DNA from: Larsenimonas salina
Lineage (GTDB): Bacteria; Pseudomonadota; Gammaproteobacteria; Pseudomonadales; Halomonadaceae
Direction: 5' to 3'
Assembly (NCBI RefSeq): GCF_023736155.1
Contig: NZ_JAMLJJ010000003.1
Span: 340,084 to 404,083 of the forward strand
Length of the DNA stretch: 64,000 bases
Part shown: positions 19,015-30,252 of the stretch, one piece after another
How positions within the stretch are numbered: the first letter of the stretch is position 1
Layout of the letters: each line of letters opens with the position of its first letter
The notes under the pieces: generated by a model
Seen by the model: only the letters and a program-made list of their open reading frames with translations
The model's database searches: none
Told to the model about the DNA's origin: nothing
Translations under genes and position numbers: made by a program

Positions 19015-19810
19015 CGTTATGCTCCGTGGCTGACAGAGGGTAACGCCAGAATCGGCCGGGCATGAATTGCCCGCCGCCGAGTCCGATGCCGTGTTCGAGC
19101 GCATGCCAGGTGTAGTTCTGGGCACGCGCGCAGGCGCGCTCGATGGAACACCCCTTTGCCAGTAGCGCCGCACAGCTTGCCGCCAGCGTACACCCCGATC
19201 CATGGTAGCTGCCGGGCAGGCGCGGCCAGGACCAGTGTTCGATCGCACGGCCGGCATGAAAGAGAGAATGCGTAACTCGGTCAGTGCTCGGATCGACGTC
19301 GGTTCCAGTGACCAGTACGTGCGCGTTCTGCGCTGAAAGCCGCTCGATGGCGCGTTCTGTGTCGGGCGCCACGCTCATGCGCAGTAGCTCCGCCGTATTT
19401 GGAGTAGTCAGTGTCACGTTATCGAGCAACGCTCGAAGCGCACCGGGAGGCACATTGCTATTCATCGCCTGCCCCGTGCCGGATGCCACGACCGGGTCAA
19501 GCACGCTTGGCAGCGCGCTGTAACGGGCAAGCACCTTAGCCACGAACTCGAGCACCTCGGCGTCCGCAATCAGCCCGATCTTTATGGCATCAAATGCTAT
19601 ATCGGCTTCCAGCGCCGACAGCTGCCGTTCCAACGCCGCTACCGGGGTAGGCCAGACGGCCTCGACCCCGTAGGTGTTCTGAGCGGTCATGGCGGTTGCA
19701 AGAGTCACCGGCCACCCACCATTGGCCGCGATTGCCTCGGCATCGGCCATTAGCCCGGCGCCGCCCGTGGGGTCGTGCCCGCTGAGTACAAGAATGACCG
19801 GACGAGTCAA
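19007..19810 (-). CDS. thiD: Hydroxymethylpyrimidine/phosphomethylpyrimidine kinase
   Basis: 267 residues of the ribokinase-like fold. LSGHDPTGGAGLMAD near the N terminus and the anion-hole segment LPGSYHGSGCTLA near residue 205 are diagnostic. It phosphorylates HMP and HMP-P for thiamine synthesis. The start codon is TTG, sharing bases with the hemJ TGA stop (TTGA); no clear Shine-Dalgarno sequence is seen, so translation probably depends on hemJ termination. Confidence 0.95.
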   Translation of the reverse strand: MTRPVILVLSGHDPTGGAGLMADAEAIAANGGWPVTLATAMTAQNTYGVEAVWPTPVAALERQLSALEADIAFDAIKIGLIADAEVLEFVAKVLARYSALPSVLDPVVASGTGQAMNSNVPPGALRALLDNVTLTTPNTAELLRMSVAPDTERAIERLSAQNAHVLVTGTDVDPSTDRVTHSLFHAGRAIEHWSWPRLPGSYHGSGCTLAASCAALLAKGCSIERACARAQNYTWHALEHGIGLGGGQFMPGRFWRYPLSATEHNDD

Positions 19811-20238
19811 AACGGCTTGACCACGCTCAAAATCGCCACGCTGACCAAAACGAGGATGGGAACACCATTGAGCAGTTGGTAAAACACTTTTTTTCTCGGC
19901 GCTTCATCGGCTGCAAGCCGTTTCACCTGCGCAAGGCACATATGATGAAACCCGATCAACGCCACGACCAGGGCAAGCTTTGCGTAGAACCACCCCTGTT
20001 GCAGTACGCCGGGCGCAAGCACCACCAGCCAGAGCCCGAATACGAGCGTCGCGATCATGCCCGGCGTCATGATGCCGCGATAGAGCTTGCGCTCCATCAG
20101 CTTGAATCGCTCACCGCCCTGCACGTCACCTTGCTTAAGGGCACTTGTGTGATATACGAACAGGCGCGGTAGATAAAAGAGCGCCGCAAACCACACCACC
20201 AGTGAGATGAGGTGAAACGCCTTGACCCAAAGAAACAT
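19807..20238 (-). CDS. hemJ: Protoporphyrinogen oxidase HemJ (CopD/UPF0093 family)
   Basis: 143 residues with four predicted membrane helices. The conserved His in KAFHLISLVVWFA and the Arg/Lys-bearing YRGIMTPGM segment fit HemJ, the oxygen-independent protoporphyrinogen IX oxidase that replaces HemG/HemY in many proteobacteria. Its presence beside hemL, and hemW 9 kb away, supports a heme role. It overlaps thiD by 4 bases. Confidence 0.9.
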   Translation of the reverse strand: MFLWVKAFHLISLVVWFAALFYLPRLFVYHTSALKQGDVQGGERFKLMERKLYRGIMTPGMIATLVFGLWLVVLAPGVLQQGWFYAKLALVVALIGFHHMCLAQVKRLAADEAPRKKVFYQLLNGVPILVLVSVAILSVVKPF

Positions 20239-20268
20239 GCCTTCTCCTCAACAAGACCCGACTGCTGT

Positions 20269-22026
20269 TCAGCGCCGGTATCGATAATAGTTTTCTATGG
20301 CTTCCCGCGTGATGATACCTGAGATTTTACGCACGAGGGGCGCCGTGGTGTGCTCGACATATAAGGCATCGACGCCATATTCGTTGAGCTGATCAAACGC
20401 CTCGGAAAGCGTTGCTTGCAGATCGATCGGAGCCAGTGCTAGTCGCTGCGCGGGGATATCCATCAGATCGATCGACTCAACTTCTTCCCAGTGCTCATCA
20501 AGCAATACACGCGCCAGATCCGCTGCTGCCAGGGCCACCGACGATTTATCGTCGTCGTCCGGAGTGACAATGATCCAAACCGGTTTGCCTTCCATTAACC
20601 GCTGCGCCTTAGCCCGCTCAATAACAGGTACTGCCCGCGCGATCGATCGATCCATCACGGCGGGTACGGCTACCCTAGACAGCGCCTGCATGAGCGGCTG
20701 TTGGAGCGGATGCAGGCCTTCTTGGGTCAGTGTCGAAATGAAAAACCCTCGGCAATGCCAGAACTGGCGACTGGTCAAACCCGATACGACCACCGCCAGC
20801 ATGCCGTAGAGAATGATTTCGGTATTGTGAGTCAGCTCGATCAACACCATCAGCGCCGCCAGCGGCGCCTGCAGCACGGCGCCAAGCATTGCCGCCATGC
20901 CAAGCATCGTATAAAGATCATGGTCAGAGGCAAGCGACGGGAAAAGTGCCACACCGGCCATACCACAAAGGGCCCCGGCGGTCGCACCGATCACCATAAT
21001 GGGACCGATCACGCCGATGGGAATGCCCCAAGCGAAGGTCAGAGCAGTCAATATCAACTTACCGCCGGCTACGACCAACAAAAGACCAAGCGAGGGGTCT
21101 TTGGTCAGCGTAAAACCGACCGTATCGTAGCCAATGCCTTGAACTTCCGGATACCACCATGCAACGGCTGCAGTCGCCACGCCGATCACTAAAGCTCTCA
21201 AAGACCAGTGAATACCACTTTTACGTTGAGCAAAGCGTACTAATCGAATGAAGCATCCGGCCAGAAACCCAATAACCAGTGCCATAACGATAATCCAGGG
21301 CAGATCGATCAAGTGGCCGGTAATGTTGTCTGGAACCGTGAAAGCTGGCTCCACGCCATAGGTCAACTGAGCCACGACCGCCCCCATCGTCGAAGCAAGA
21401 ATAATCGGCATGAACCCTGTCAGGGTATAGCTCATCATGACCACTTCCATGGCAAAGATGACGCCAGTGATTGGCGTATTGAAAGACGCCGATATTCCGG
21501 CGGCGGTACCGCAGCCAACCAGCACCTGCAAACTGTTATGAGGTAGACGCAATCGCTCGCCCATCCAACTCGACGCACCCGCGCCTAAATGTATGGCGGG
21601 CCCTTCGCGGCCCGCAGAGAGACCACCTAGTACAGACAGTACGCCCACCCACCACTGGTTGAGCCAATTAGTGCTCGGCATTTGGCCTTGGTTATAAGTA
21701 AGGCGTTCGATAACGTGACCAATGCCGAGCTTTCGGTGCTTCATAGGCTGCCAGGCAAGACCGGTCATGATGAGTAGTGCAGCAAGAATCGGAAGTCCGA
21801 TGCGGATATATGGATTCAAAAGCTCAAATGCTTCTGAGCTGCCATTGGGCATAAACAATGCGGCCCCGAACGAAATGACCTTTCGAAAACCGACCATGAT
21901 GGCGCCTGTCAATGCACCAGAAAGCACGCCGAGAATGCATAATTGGGGAAGCGCGTCGATACTGGCTAATTGTCGCCGGAACGTATCCAGCGTGAAGGAA
22001 TAGGACCTATTAAGGCGGCGACGCAC
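20269..22026 (-). CDS. CLC-family chloride channel / transporter with C-terminal CBS-like region
   Basis: 585 residues. The membrane domain covers about residues 20-430. The gating-glutamate motif is intact as GREGPAIH, and a third motif reads GVIGP. The first selectivity motif, normally GSGIP, reads KLGIG, so the chloride-coordinating Ser seems missing. Residues about 445-585 resemble a degenerate CBS pair. CLC proteins exchange Cl- (or NO3-, F-) for protons or conduct it passively; which applies here is uncertain. It is divergent from erpA. Confidence 0.87.
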   Translation of the reverse strand: MRRRLNRSYSFTLDTFRRQLASIDALPQLCILGVLSGALTGAIMVGFRKVISFGAALFMPNGSSEAFELLNPYIRIGLPILAALLIMTGLAWQPMKHRKLGIGHVIERLTYNQGQMPSTNWLNQWWVGVLSVLGGLSAGREGPAIHLGAGASSWMGERLRLPHNSLQVLVGCGTAAGISASFNTPITGVIFAMEVVMMSYTLTGFMPIILASTMGAVVAQLTYGVEPAFTVPDNITGHLIDLPWIIVMALVIGFLAGCFIRLVRFAQRKSGIHWSLRALVIGVATAAVAWWYPEVQGIGYDTVGFTLTKDPSLGLLLVVAGGKLILTALTFAWGIPIGVIGPIMVIGATAGALCGMAGVALFPSLASDHDLYTMLGMAAMLGAVLQAPLAALMVLIELTHNTEIILYGMLAVVVSGLTSRQFWHCRGFFISTLTQEGLHPLQQPLMQALSRVAVPAVMDRSIARAVPVIERAKAQRLMEGKPVWIIVTPDDDDKSSVALAAADLARVLLDEHWEEVESIDLMDIPAQRLALAPIDLQATLSEAFDQLNEYGVDALYVEHTTAPLVRKISGIITREAIENYYRYRR

Positions 22027-22148
22027 ACTGTTCTCCTTTGACGCCGGACACGTGACCGACGTACTAAATTATCTGGCATCCAGTTTGACCCACTGCGACA
22101 AAGCCCACGATAATGTTCATCATTTCCACGCGAACGCAGGAGTCTGCA

Positions 22149-22502
22149 ATGAGCGGGGTAAGTTCATTTGTTCCTACGCCCTTGATATTAACGGATCGGG
22201 CCATTGCCCGCGTCCAATTGCTGATGCAAGAACAGCAAAATGTCGCTCTCAAGCTTAGAGTGTACGTAACTGGTGGGGGTTGCTCTGGATTCCAATACGG
22301 TTTCGACCTAACCGAGGCGACCGCCGAAGACGATACGCTAATTACACGCGAGAACGTAACACTCGCAGTTGATCCACTGAGTTATCAATATCTAGTTGGC
22401 TCTACCGTCGATTACGAAGAAGGGCTCGCCGGTGCGCGGTTTCTGATCCAGAACCCCAATGCCACCACGACCTGTGGTTGTGGAGCTTCATTCATGGTCT
22501 AA
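22149..22502 (+). CDS. erpA: Iron-sulfur cluster insertion protein ErpA
   Basis: 117 residues from ATG 22149 with AGGAG about 8 bases ahead; an upstream in-frame start is less likely. The A-type carrier cysteines are visible: GGGCSGFQY and CGCGASF near the C terminus. ErpA delivers Fe-S clusters to targets such as IspG/IspH. It stands alone between the CLC gene and a strong terminator. Confidence 0.95.
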   Translation: MSGVSSFVPTPLILTDRAIARVQLLMQEQQNVALKLRVYVTGGGCSGFQYGFDLTEATAEDDTLITRENVTLAVDPLSYQYLVGSTVDYEEGLAGARFLIQNPNATTTCGCGASFMV

Positions 22503-22532
22503 CCCTCATCGGTAGACTCAAGTACGCATATA

Positions 22533-22560
22533 AAAGCGGGCCTTATGGCCCGCTTTTTTT
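22533..22560 (+). terminator. erpA terminator
   Basis: AAAGCGGGCC (22534-22543) pairs with GGCCCGCTTT (22548-22557) across loop TTAT, followed by a long T-run. Confidence 0.92.
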
Positions 22561-23060
22561 ATTTTTTCCTCATTTTTCGCAAATTATTTCGCAAACCCCC
22601 TGTGGATAACTTTTCAGGCGTGTTTCGTATTTCCCGCGCCATACAGGCGATGCAGCCCCGATTTCAGGATACTCGTAATTCTTGAAAACCCTGGTAACAG
22701 ACATGGTATGTGCACGTTGATAAACACGTGGACAATTTTCCTGTGGATGAAACGGCAACTCATACACAACTTATTAGAACGTCTTCACCAGGGCTTAACG
22801 CAGTTTTTTGCCTCATTTTGAACAGTCTAATCCATTGTTATGTGGGTAAAAAGGGGAGTTAACCACAAGAAATAGCGTCCCCTACAATCACAACCACTAC
22901 AAAACTTCTTTATATAATTCTCTTTATATTTAATAGAAAGGTCGTTCAGACGTAGAGCCAGGAAGGTGTGGAAAAGACTGACGGTTACACACAGGGACGT
23001 TATAATGCGCGTTATTCAGGTACACAGTTATCCCCACTCCCATTCGTATTGACGAGGTCG
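22561..23060. other. Candidate chromosomal replication origin (oriC): DnaA-box cluster and AT-rich segment upstream of mnmG
   Basis: One exact DnaA box, TGTGGATAA (22601-22609), and at least five one-mismatch boxes are seen: TGTGGATGA (22742-22750), TGTGGGTAA (22841-22849), TTAACCACA (22859-22867), TGTGGAAAA (22967-22975) and TTATCCCCA (23028-23036); CGTGGACAA (22727-22735) has two mismatches. An AT-rich stretch at about 22904-22940 could be the unwinding element. The place, directly upstream of mnmG (gidA) with rsmG-parA-parB following, matches origins of E. coli-like gammaproteobacteria. Some relatives instead place the origin beside dnaA, which is not in this window. Confidence 0.7.
22978..23006 (+). 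promoter_or_regulatory. Probable mnmG promoter
   Basis: CTGACG (22978-22983), a 17-base spacer and a consensus TATAAT (23001-23006). It lies inside the DnaA-box cluster, so mnmG transcription would pass next to the candidate origin. Confidence 0.65.
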
Positions 23061-23064
23061 CGCC

Positions 23065-24957
23065 GTGGATTATCCGGACCGCTTTGATGTCATCATCATC
23101 GGCGGTGGCCATGCAGGAACCGAAGCCGCACTTGCCGCCGCTCGTACAGGATCCAAAACCCTACTTCTGACACACAACATCGAGACGCTCGGACAGATGT
23201 CCTGCAATCCTGCTATCGGGGGCATCGGAAAAAGCCACCTGGTCAAGGAAATCGATGCGCTCGGTGGCGCCATGGGACTTGCCACGGATCAAGGGGGTAT
23301 CCAGTTTCGTGTACTGAACGCACGCAAGGGCCCTGCTGTTCGTGCAACGCGCGTTCAGGCCGATCGAGTGCGTTACAAGGCAGCAATCCGGCATATGCTG
23401 GAAAACCAAGAGAATCTGACGCTATTTCAACAAGCTGCCGATGACCTGATCGTTGAAAGCGGAAGTGTCAAAGGCGTTGTGACCAGCGGCGGCATTCGGT
23501 TTACAAGTCAAACCGTTGTGCTCTGCACCGGGACCTTCCTAGGCGGCATTATCCATATCGGTATGGAGCGTCAAACCGGGGGGCGCGCGGGCGACCCTCC
23601 AGCCAATGCACTGGCACAACGACTCAGAGCATTACCGTTCAACGTCGGTCGTCTCAAGACAGGCACGCCGCCCAGAATCGACGCCCGTACCGTGGATTTC
23701 TCAAGGCTTGCCGAGCAACCGGGCGATACACCCGTCCCAGTCATGTCCTACATGGCCTCGCGGAATCAACATCCGGCTCAGGTCAGCTGCCACATTGCCT
23801 ACACCAATGAGCGCACTCACGACATCATTCGTAAGAATCTGGACCGCTCTCCGATGTACTCGGGCAGCATCGAAAGCGTAGGGCCGAGGTACTGTCCGTC
23901 GATCGAAGACAAGATCCATCGATTTGCTGACAAGACGAGCCACCAGATCTTTCTGGAACCCGAAGGGCTCGATACCCATGAGCTCTATCCGAACGGTATT
24001 TCGACGTCGTTACCCTTCGATGTGCAGCTGGCACTGGTGCGCTCCATCGAGGGATTGGAAAACGCGCACATCACGCGTCCCGGCTACGCCATCGAGTATG
24101 ATTTCTTCGACCCCCGCGACTTGAAGCACTCGCTGGAAACGAAGTTCATCGACAACCTGTATTTTGCCGGTCAAATCAACGGCACTACGGGCTACGAAGA
24201 AGCCGGCGCGCAGGGACTTCTGGCGGGTTTGAATGCTGCACGGCGTGCCCAGGGCAAGGACGCGTGGACGCCACGCCGAGATGAAGCGTATCTCGGTGTG
24301 ATGGTTGATGATCTGATCCGCATGGGGACTCAAGAGCCTTATCGGATGTTCACCTCGCGCGCCGAGTATCGTTTGCTGCTTCGTGAAGACAACGCCGATC
24401 TTCGACTGACACCAATCGGCCGTGAGCTAGGGCTTGTCGATGACACCCGGTTCACCCGATTCGAGCAGAAGCGGGCACAAATGGAAGCGGAAACCGAGCG
24501 TCTGGCATCGACCTGGGTCCAGGCAGGCAGTGACCAGGCCAAACAGCTTGAACCCAAAATCGGTACACTGCCTCGCGAATATCGGCTTATTGATCTCTTG
24601 AAACGCCCCGAACTCGACTACCACGATGTGGCGTCGGTTACCGGCGAACAGCTCGAGGATGAAGCCGTCATCGAGCAGGTGCAGATCCAGGCGAAATACG
24701 AGGGCTACATCGTTCGCCAGCAACAGGACATCGACAAACTGCGTCGACACGAGTCCATGACTCTGCCGGCATCGCTTGATTACACCCGTATCGACGGGCT
24801 ATCGAACGAAATCCGACAAAAGCTTGACGCCGCCCGTCCCGAGACCCTCGCTCAGGCCAGCCGAATTTCAGGCGTGACGCCCGCGGCCGTATCCCTTCTG
24901 CTGGTGCATCTAAAAAAGCACGGTTTGGTGGCAACGTCTCAGGAACGGTCGGCATGA
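23065..24957 (+). CDS. mnmG: tRNA uridine-5-carboxymethylaminomethyl modification enzyme MnmG (GidA)
   Basis: 630 residues from a GTG start with GAGG ahead. The FAD-binding Rossmann motif [12 protein letters not shown] is at about residues 10-21; [17 protein letters not shown] and the C-terminal tRNA-binding helical domain follow. With MnmE it installs cmnm5 groups on wobble U34 of several tRNAs. It overlaps rsmG by 4 bases. Confidence 0.97.
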   Translation: MDYPDRFDVIIIGGGHAGTEAALAAARTGSKTLLLTHNIETLGQMSCNPAIGGIGKSHLVKEIDALGGAMGLATDQGGIQFRVLNARKGPAVRATRVQADRVRYKAAIRHMLENQENLTLFQQAADDLIVESGSVKGVVTSGGIRFTSQTVVLCTGTFLGGIIHIGMERQTGGRAGDPPANALAQRLRALPFNVGRLKTGTPPRIDARTVDFSRLAEQPGDTPVPVMSYMASRNQHPAQVSCHIAYTNERTHDIIRKNLDRSPMYSGSIESVGPRYCPSIEDKIHRFADKTSHQIFLEPEGLDTHELYPNGISTSLPFDVQLALVRSIEGLENAHITRPGYAIEYDFFDPRDLKHSLETKFIDNLYFAGQINGTTGYEEAGAQGLLAGLNAARRAQGKDAWTPRRDEAYLGVMVDDLIRMGTQEPYRMFTSRAEYRLLLREDNADLRLTPIGRELGLVDDTRFTRFEQKRAQMEAETERLASTWVQAGSDQAKQLEPKIGTLPREYRLIDLLKRPELDYHDVASVTGEQLEDEAVIEQVQIQAKYEGYIVRQQQDIDKLRRHESMTLPASLDYTRIDGLSNEIRQKLDAARPETLAQASRISGVTPAAVSLLLVHLKKHGLVATSQERSA

Positions 24958-25583
24958 CCAGCATCAAGACTCGGCTTGAGCAAGGCATTGATGCGATGGG
25001 CTGTCCGCTATCGAGCGAGGCCATCGAGCAAATGAGTGAATTCGTGGCCTTGTTGCATAAGTGGAATAGGGCTTATAACCTCACCGCCGTACGAGACCCT
25101 GACCAGATGGTGTCGCGTCATGTACTGGATAGCCTCAGCGTGCTGCCCTGGGTGAAAGGGCCTGGTGTGCTCGATGTGGGTTCAGGCGCAGGCATCCCCG
25201 GTATCCTTTTGGCCATCGCCCGACCGGAGCTTCAGGTAACGCTGCTTGACGGTAATGGCAAGAAGGTGCGCTTTCAGCAGCATGCCTGCCGGACTCTGGG
25301 TCTTGAAAACGTCGAACCCGTGCACGAGCGTCTTGAGCAGTACCACCCCGAACAGGGGTTCGATCAGATCATCAGTCGCGCGTTTTCCACGTTGAGTCAG
25401 TTCACCGAGACGAGTCAGCATCTGCTTGCAGCCGACGGAGAATGGCTTGCGATGAAAGGGCGGCTGGACTCTGAGCCCGACGAACTTCCTTTGGGCATCG
25501 AGCTGATCGAGACGATCGAACTGAACGTGCCGAACGAATCAGGGCAACGCCACTTGATCCGGGTGCGTCAATTATCGGCCTGA
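24954..25583 (+). CDS. rsmG: 16S rRNA (guanine(527)-N(7))-methyltransferase
   Basis: 209 residues. The SAM-binding [13 protein letters not shown] motif is at about residues 67-79 and the YNLTAVRD substrate segment precedes it. It methylates G527 of 16S rRNA; loss gives low-level streptomycin resistance in other bacteria. It is coupled to mnmG by an ATGA overlap. Confidence 0.96.
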   Translation: MTSIKTRLEQGIDAMGCPLSSEAIEQMSEFVALLHKWNRAYNLTAVRDPDQMVSRHVLDSLSVLPWVKGPGVLDVGSGAGIPGILLAIARPELQVTLLDGNGKKVRFQQHACRTLGLENVEPVHERLEQYHPEQGFDQIISRAFSTLSQFTETSQHLLAADGEWLAMKGRLDSEPDELPLGIELIETIELNVPNESGQRHLIRVRQLSA

Positions 25584-25625
25584 CCACCGTGCGTGCAGAT
25601 CGGCCTGTCAATAAGGAATGTAAAC

Positions 25626-26396
25626 GTGTCCCACATCATTGCCCTAACCAACCAGAAAGGCGGTGTCGGCAAGACCACTACGGCGGTTAATCTGGCGGCC
25701 GGACTTGCCGGATTGAAGCACCGTATTCTGTTGGTGGATCTGGATCCGCAGGGACATGCCACCATGGGCAGTGGCATCGATAAGCACGACCTCAGTGCTG
25801 GTAGCGTGTTGGATGTTCTTCTGGGAGAACGCCAGGCGAAGGACGTGATCGTTTCTGCAGAAGAAGCAGGCTACGACGTTCTTCCCGGTAACGGTGACCT
25901 GACCGCAGCCGAAGTGGATCTGCTTGATCAGCAGGGCCGAGAACGGCGCCTTGATGGCGCACTTGGCGAGGTTGCCGACGAGTACGATGTGATCTTGATC
26001 GACTGTCCACCGTCGTTGAACATGCTCACGGTCAATGCGCTGACGGCCTCCCATGGCGTTCTGATTCCCCTCCAATGCGAATTTTATGCCCTTGAAGGCC
26101 TTTCTGCGCTTTTGGATACCGTCGAACAGATTCGCGACAGCGTGAATCCGACACTTGAGATCTACGGCATCATCCGGACCATGTTCGATAATCGGAACAG
26201 TTTGACGCGCGATGTCAGCAAACAGCTGTCGGACTATTTTGGAGAGGCGCTCTTCAAGACCGCCATCCCTCGAAATGTCCGGGTCGCCGAGGCGCCAAGC
26301 CATGGTCTGCCCGTTACCAAGTACGCCAAGCTATCGCGAGGCAGCCATGCCTATCGCGTGCTTGCCAAAGAATTAAGTCGTCGTCTTTCGCTTTGA
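25626..26396 (+). CDS. parA: Chromosome-partitioning ATPase ParA (Soj)
   Basis: 256 residues from GTG 25626, which has AAGGAA 7 bases ahead and puts the deviant Walker A (KGGVGKTTT) about 10 residues in, as in the family; an ATG at 25593 is less likely. DLDPQGHAT and IDCPPSLN follow. ParA forms an ATP-dependent gradient on the nucleoid to separate ParB-parS complexes. The gene is 42 bases past rsmG and 14 before parB. Confidence 0.95.
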   Translation: MSHIIALTNQKGGVGKTTTAVNLAAGLAGLKHRILLVDLDPQGHATMGSGIDKHDLSAGSVLDVLLGERQAKDVIVSAEEAGYDVLPGNGDLTAAEVDLLDQQGRERRLDGALGEVADEYDVILIDCPPSLNMLTVNALTASHGVLIPLQCEFYALEGLSALLDTVEQIRDSVNPTLEIYGIIRTMFDNRNSLTRDVSKQLSDYFGEALFKTAIPRNVRVAEAPSHGLPVTKYAKLSRGSHAYRVLAKELSRRLSL

Positions 26397-26410
26397 CGTG
26401 AGGAATTCCA

Positions 26411-27352
26411 ATGACACGTAAGCGCGGTCTAGGCAGAGGTTTGGATGCCCTTATCGGTTCCGGTGCCAAACAACGCTCTCAAATGCAGGCCCCTCTGGAA
26501 CACGACGCCTCAACGCCCTTGTTGACCCCCGTTGAAGAAACCGCCTCCGATACCGGCGACCAGGGCGATACATTGACATCTATCCCGGTCAATCAGTTGC
26601 GCCGTGGCAAATACCAACCGCGACGCGATATTCAACCTGAACGACTTGAGGAACTGGCCGATTCCATCCGTGCTCAGGGTGTGATGCAGCCGATTGTCGT
26701 GCGCCCGGTCACCGACCGCGGCGCGGTCAACTACGAAATCATTGCTGGAGAGCGGCGCTGGCGGGCTGCTCAGCTCGCCGAGCTAAACGTGATTCCTGCC
26801 ATTGTGCGCAGCATGGATGATGAAACGGCGCTTGCAATGGCGCTGATCGAAAACATCCAGCGGGAAAACCTCAATGTCATCGAAGAGGCGGTCGCACTCA
26901 AGCGTTTGATCGATGAGTTCGAACTGACACAGCAGCAGGCTGCTCATGCCGTGGGGCGTTCCCGAGCACAAATCGCCAATCTATTGAGGCTTTTGGCCCT
27001 TGATGACGAGGTTCAGATGCTCCTAGAGCGAGGGGATCTGGATATGGGGCATGCCCGGGCGCTGTTAGCGCTCAAGGGACTAAAGCAGCGTCACGCGGCC
27101 AGAGATGTAGTGGCTCGCGGCCTGACCGTTCGGCAGACCGAGGAGCTGGTCAAGCGCATCCAGGCCGACTCGAAACCACAGGCTACACAGGAAGCGCCGG
27201 GCTCATCTGACGTCAAGAAACTGGAAGGGCAGTTGGGGGATCTGTTGGGCGCGGCCGTGCAAATCAATCATGGCAAGACTGGCAAGGGCCGACTGACGAT
27301 CCGCTACTCAAGCCTTGATGAGCTTGATGGCATTTTGTCGCACATAAAATAA
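26411..27352 (+). CDS. parB: Chromosome-partitioning protein ParB (Spo0J, CTPase)
   Basis: 313 residues. RKRGLGRGLDALIG at the N terminus is the ParA-contact segment. The ParB/Srx CTP-binding motif GERRWRAAQLA lies at about residues 114-124, and the HTH (TQQQAAHAVGRSRAQIANLLRLL, residues about 174-196, in two parts) recognises parS. I did not find a good parS palindrome in the window, so the sites lie elsewhere or diverge. Confidence 0.95.
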   Translation: MTRKRGLGRGLDALIGSGAKQRSQMQAPLEHDASTPLLTPVEETASDTGDQGDTLTSIPVNQLRRGKYQPRRDIQPERLEELADSIRAQGVMQPIVVRPVTDRGAVNYEIIAGERRWRAAQLAELNVIPAIVRSMDDETALAMALIENIQRENLNVIEEAVALKRLIDEFELTQQQAAHAVGRSRAQIANLLRLLALDDEVQMLLERGDLDMGHARALLALKGLKQRHAARDVVARGLTVRQTEELVKRIQADSKPQATQEAPGSSDVKKLEGQLGDLLGAAVQINHGKTGKGRLTIRYSSLDELDGILSHIK

Positions 27353-27464
27353 GGTGTTTTAAGGCGGCCTTAATTGACAAAAGGGATTTCGGGGCAAGGT
27401 TTTGGAGATTGATGGACTTTGGTGGTAACCGAACGAAAAATCACGGAATTTAGGCCCTTTTGCA

Positions 27465-27493
27465 TTGAAGCACTGACGCCGCTCTCTTATAAT
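27465..27493 (+). promoter_or_regulatory. Probable atp operon promoter
   Basis: TTGAAG (27465-27470), a 17-base spacer and consensus TATAAT (27488-27493), 67 bases before atpI. It fits sigma-70. Confidence 0.75.
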
Positions 27494-27559
27494 CCGCCGA
27501 GCTTTGCCCATTGGATGCAAGGTAAGTGCACTGGGCCTTAGTAACCGAGCATCGACGAC

Positions 27560-27958
27560 ATGGCGAATCAACAACCCGCTGCGATCAGACGACCGATAGT
27601 CGTTCGTCTCCTGGCAGTACAAATAGCAGTCGTCGTACTCATGATCGGCGTGAGTGGATGGACACATGGTGCATCAGGTGCACTATCGTCGCTTAAGGGC
27701 GGCCTGGTCTGTCTCTTGCCCGGTTTCTACTTTGCATGGCGTGCATTCAGACTTCAGGGCGCGCGACATGCTCGACAAATCATGACCAACTTCTACCGTG
27801 CAGAAGCCGGTAAGTTCGGTTTGACGGTGGCGTTGTTCATCTTGATCTTCGCTGCAGTGCCGCCCTCAAACCCAGCTTATTTTTTTTGCGCATACGTGGC
27901 GGCACTGGGCGTTCACTGGTTAAGTCCCTTACTGGTGAAGCGCACTACGTCGCCCTAG
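27560..27958 (+). CDS. atpI: ATP synthase subunit I (AtpI)
   Basis: 132 residues with four hydrophobic segments. It lies directly ahead of atpB, the usual place of atpI, whose product helps assemble the c-ring. Sequence conservation of this family is weak, so position carries much of the call. Confidence 0.85.
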   Translation: MANQQPAAIRRPIVVRLLAVQIAVVVLMIGVSGWTHGASGALSSLKGGLVCLLPGFYFAWRAFRLQGARHARQIMTNFYRAEAGKFGLTVALFILIFAAVPPSNPAYFFCAYVAALGVHWLSPLLVKRTTSP

Positions 27959-28840
<882 letters not shown>

Positions 28841-28868
28841 CGTTGATCGGATAACCGTTAACCCTTAA

Positions 28869-29153
<285 letters not shown>

Positions 29154-29217
29154 TGGCACCGGGGCCTAAGGCCATCGGAAAGTCACTCACCCTATAAACG
29201 AAGCGAGAGGTACTGGC

Positions 29218-29688
29218 GTGAACCTGAACCTAACCATTATCGGTCAGTCCATCGCCTTCGCCGTTTTCGTCTGGTTTTGCATGAAGTACGTGTGGCCGCC
29301 GGTCACCAAAGCACTTTATGAGCGCCAGAAGAAAATCGAAGATGGTCTGAACGCGGCGAGCCACGCCGAGCAAAAGCTCGAAGAGGCGAACCAGCAAGCT
29401 GAGCAGACCTTGCGCGAAAGCCGGGACGAAGCTGCAAAGATTCTTGAACAGGCACGTACACGATCCAATCAGATGATTGAAGAAGCTCGTGAACAGGCGC
29501 GTGCCGAAGGCGAACGAATGGTTGCCAATGCACGAAGCGAGATCGAGCAGGAAATCAATCGTGCCAAGGAAGATTTGCGGTCCCAGGTATCTGCCTTGGC
29601 GATCGCTGGTGCAGAGCGCGTGTTGGAATCCTCTGTAGACGAACAGTCGCATCGCGAAATGCTGAACAAGCTCGCGGCTGAACTCTAA
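29218..29688 (+). CDS. atpF: F0F1 ATP synthase subunit b
   Basis: 156 residues from a GTG start with GAGAGG ahead. A membrane helix at the N terminus (residues about 5-25) is followed by a long charged coiled coil, the peripheral stalk. The length equals E. coli subunit b. Confidence 0.96.
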   Translation: MNLNLTIIGQSIAFAVFVWFCMKYVWPPVTKALYERQKKIEDGLNAASHAEQKLEEANQQAEQTLRESRDEAAKILEQARTRSNQMIEEAREQARAEGERMVANARSEIEQEINRAKEDLRSQVSALAIAGAERVLESSVDEQSHREMLNKLAAEL

Positions 29689-29699
29689 GGGGAGGCCAC

Positions 29700-30236
29700 A
29701 TGGCTGATACGTCACAACTTGCTCGTCCCTATGCCAAGGCCGCATTTGATTTGGCCCGGGAGTCCGCAAGCCTGGATCAGTGGTCAGCCATGCTGACCAC
29801 GGTCGCCAGCGTCACGTTGGAAGACAAGATTCACGAGATTCTGCATGACCCACGCAAGTCCCGTGAAGAGAAAGCGGAGCTTTTGATCGACGTTTGCGGT
29901 AATGATCTCGAGGAGCGTGCCAGGAATTTCATTCATGTCTTGGCTCAGCAAGGGCGCCTTGCGTTATTACCCGAAATCGCTGAACTGTTCGAGCACGAAC
30001 GTGCCGAGTATGAGCAGCGTATCGATGTGGTCATCATCTCAGCGTATCCGTTGGATGACGAGCAAAAGAACACGTTGGCAAGCGCGCTTAAAAAGCGTTT
30101 GAACCGCGAAATCTCTATTACTACTCAGGTAGACAAGTCGCTGCTGGGCGGTGTCGTCATTCACGCAGGGGATACCGTTATCGACGGTTCCGTGCGGGGT
30201 CGACTGGCCAAACTAGCAAGCACTTTGAATATCTGA
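29700..30236 (+). CDS. atpH: F0F1 ATP synthase subunit delta
   Basis: 178 residues. [12 protein letters not shown] at the start and [22 protein letters not shown] at the end (given here as the family's C-terminal signature, in two parts LLGGVVI and [12 protein letters not shown]) are diagnostic. It links the b-stalk to the F1 head. Confidence 0.96.
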   Translation: MADTSQLARPYAKAAFDLARESASLDQWSAMLTTVASVTLEDKIHEILHDPRKSREEKAELLIDVCGNDLEERARNFIHVLAQQGRLALLPEIAELFEHERAEYEQRIDVVIISAYPLDDEQKNTLASALKKRLNREISITTQVDKSLLGGVVIHAGDTVIDGSVRGRLAKLASTLNI

Positions 30237-30252
30237 GTTCGAGGGACATGGC

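Noticed and set aside
22725..22730. CACGTG core near parAB as a possible parS site
   Set aside because: The flanks do not match the parS arms (TGTTTCACGTGAAACA); only the central hexamer fits.
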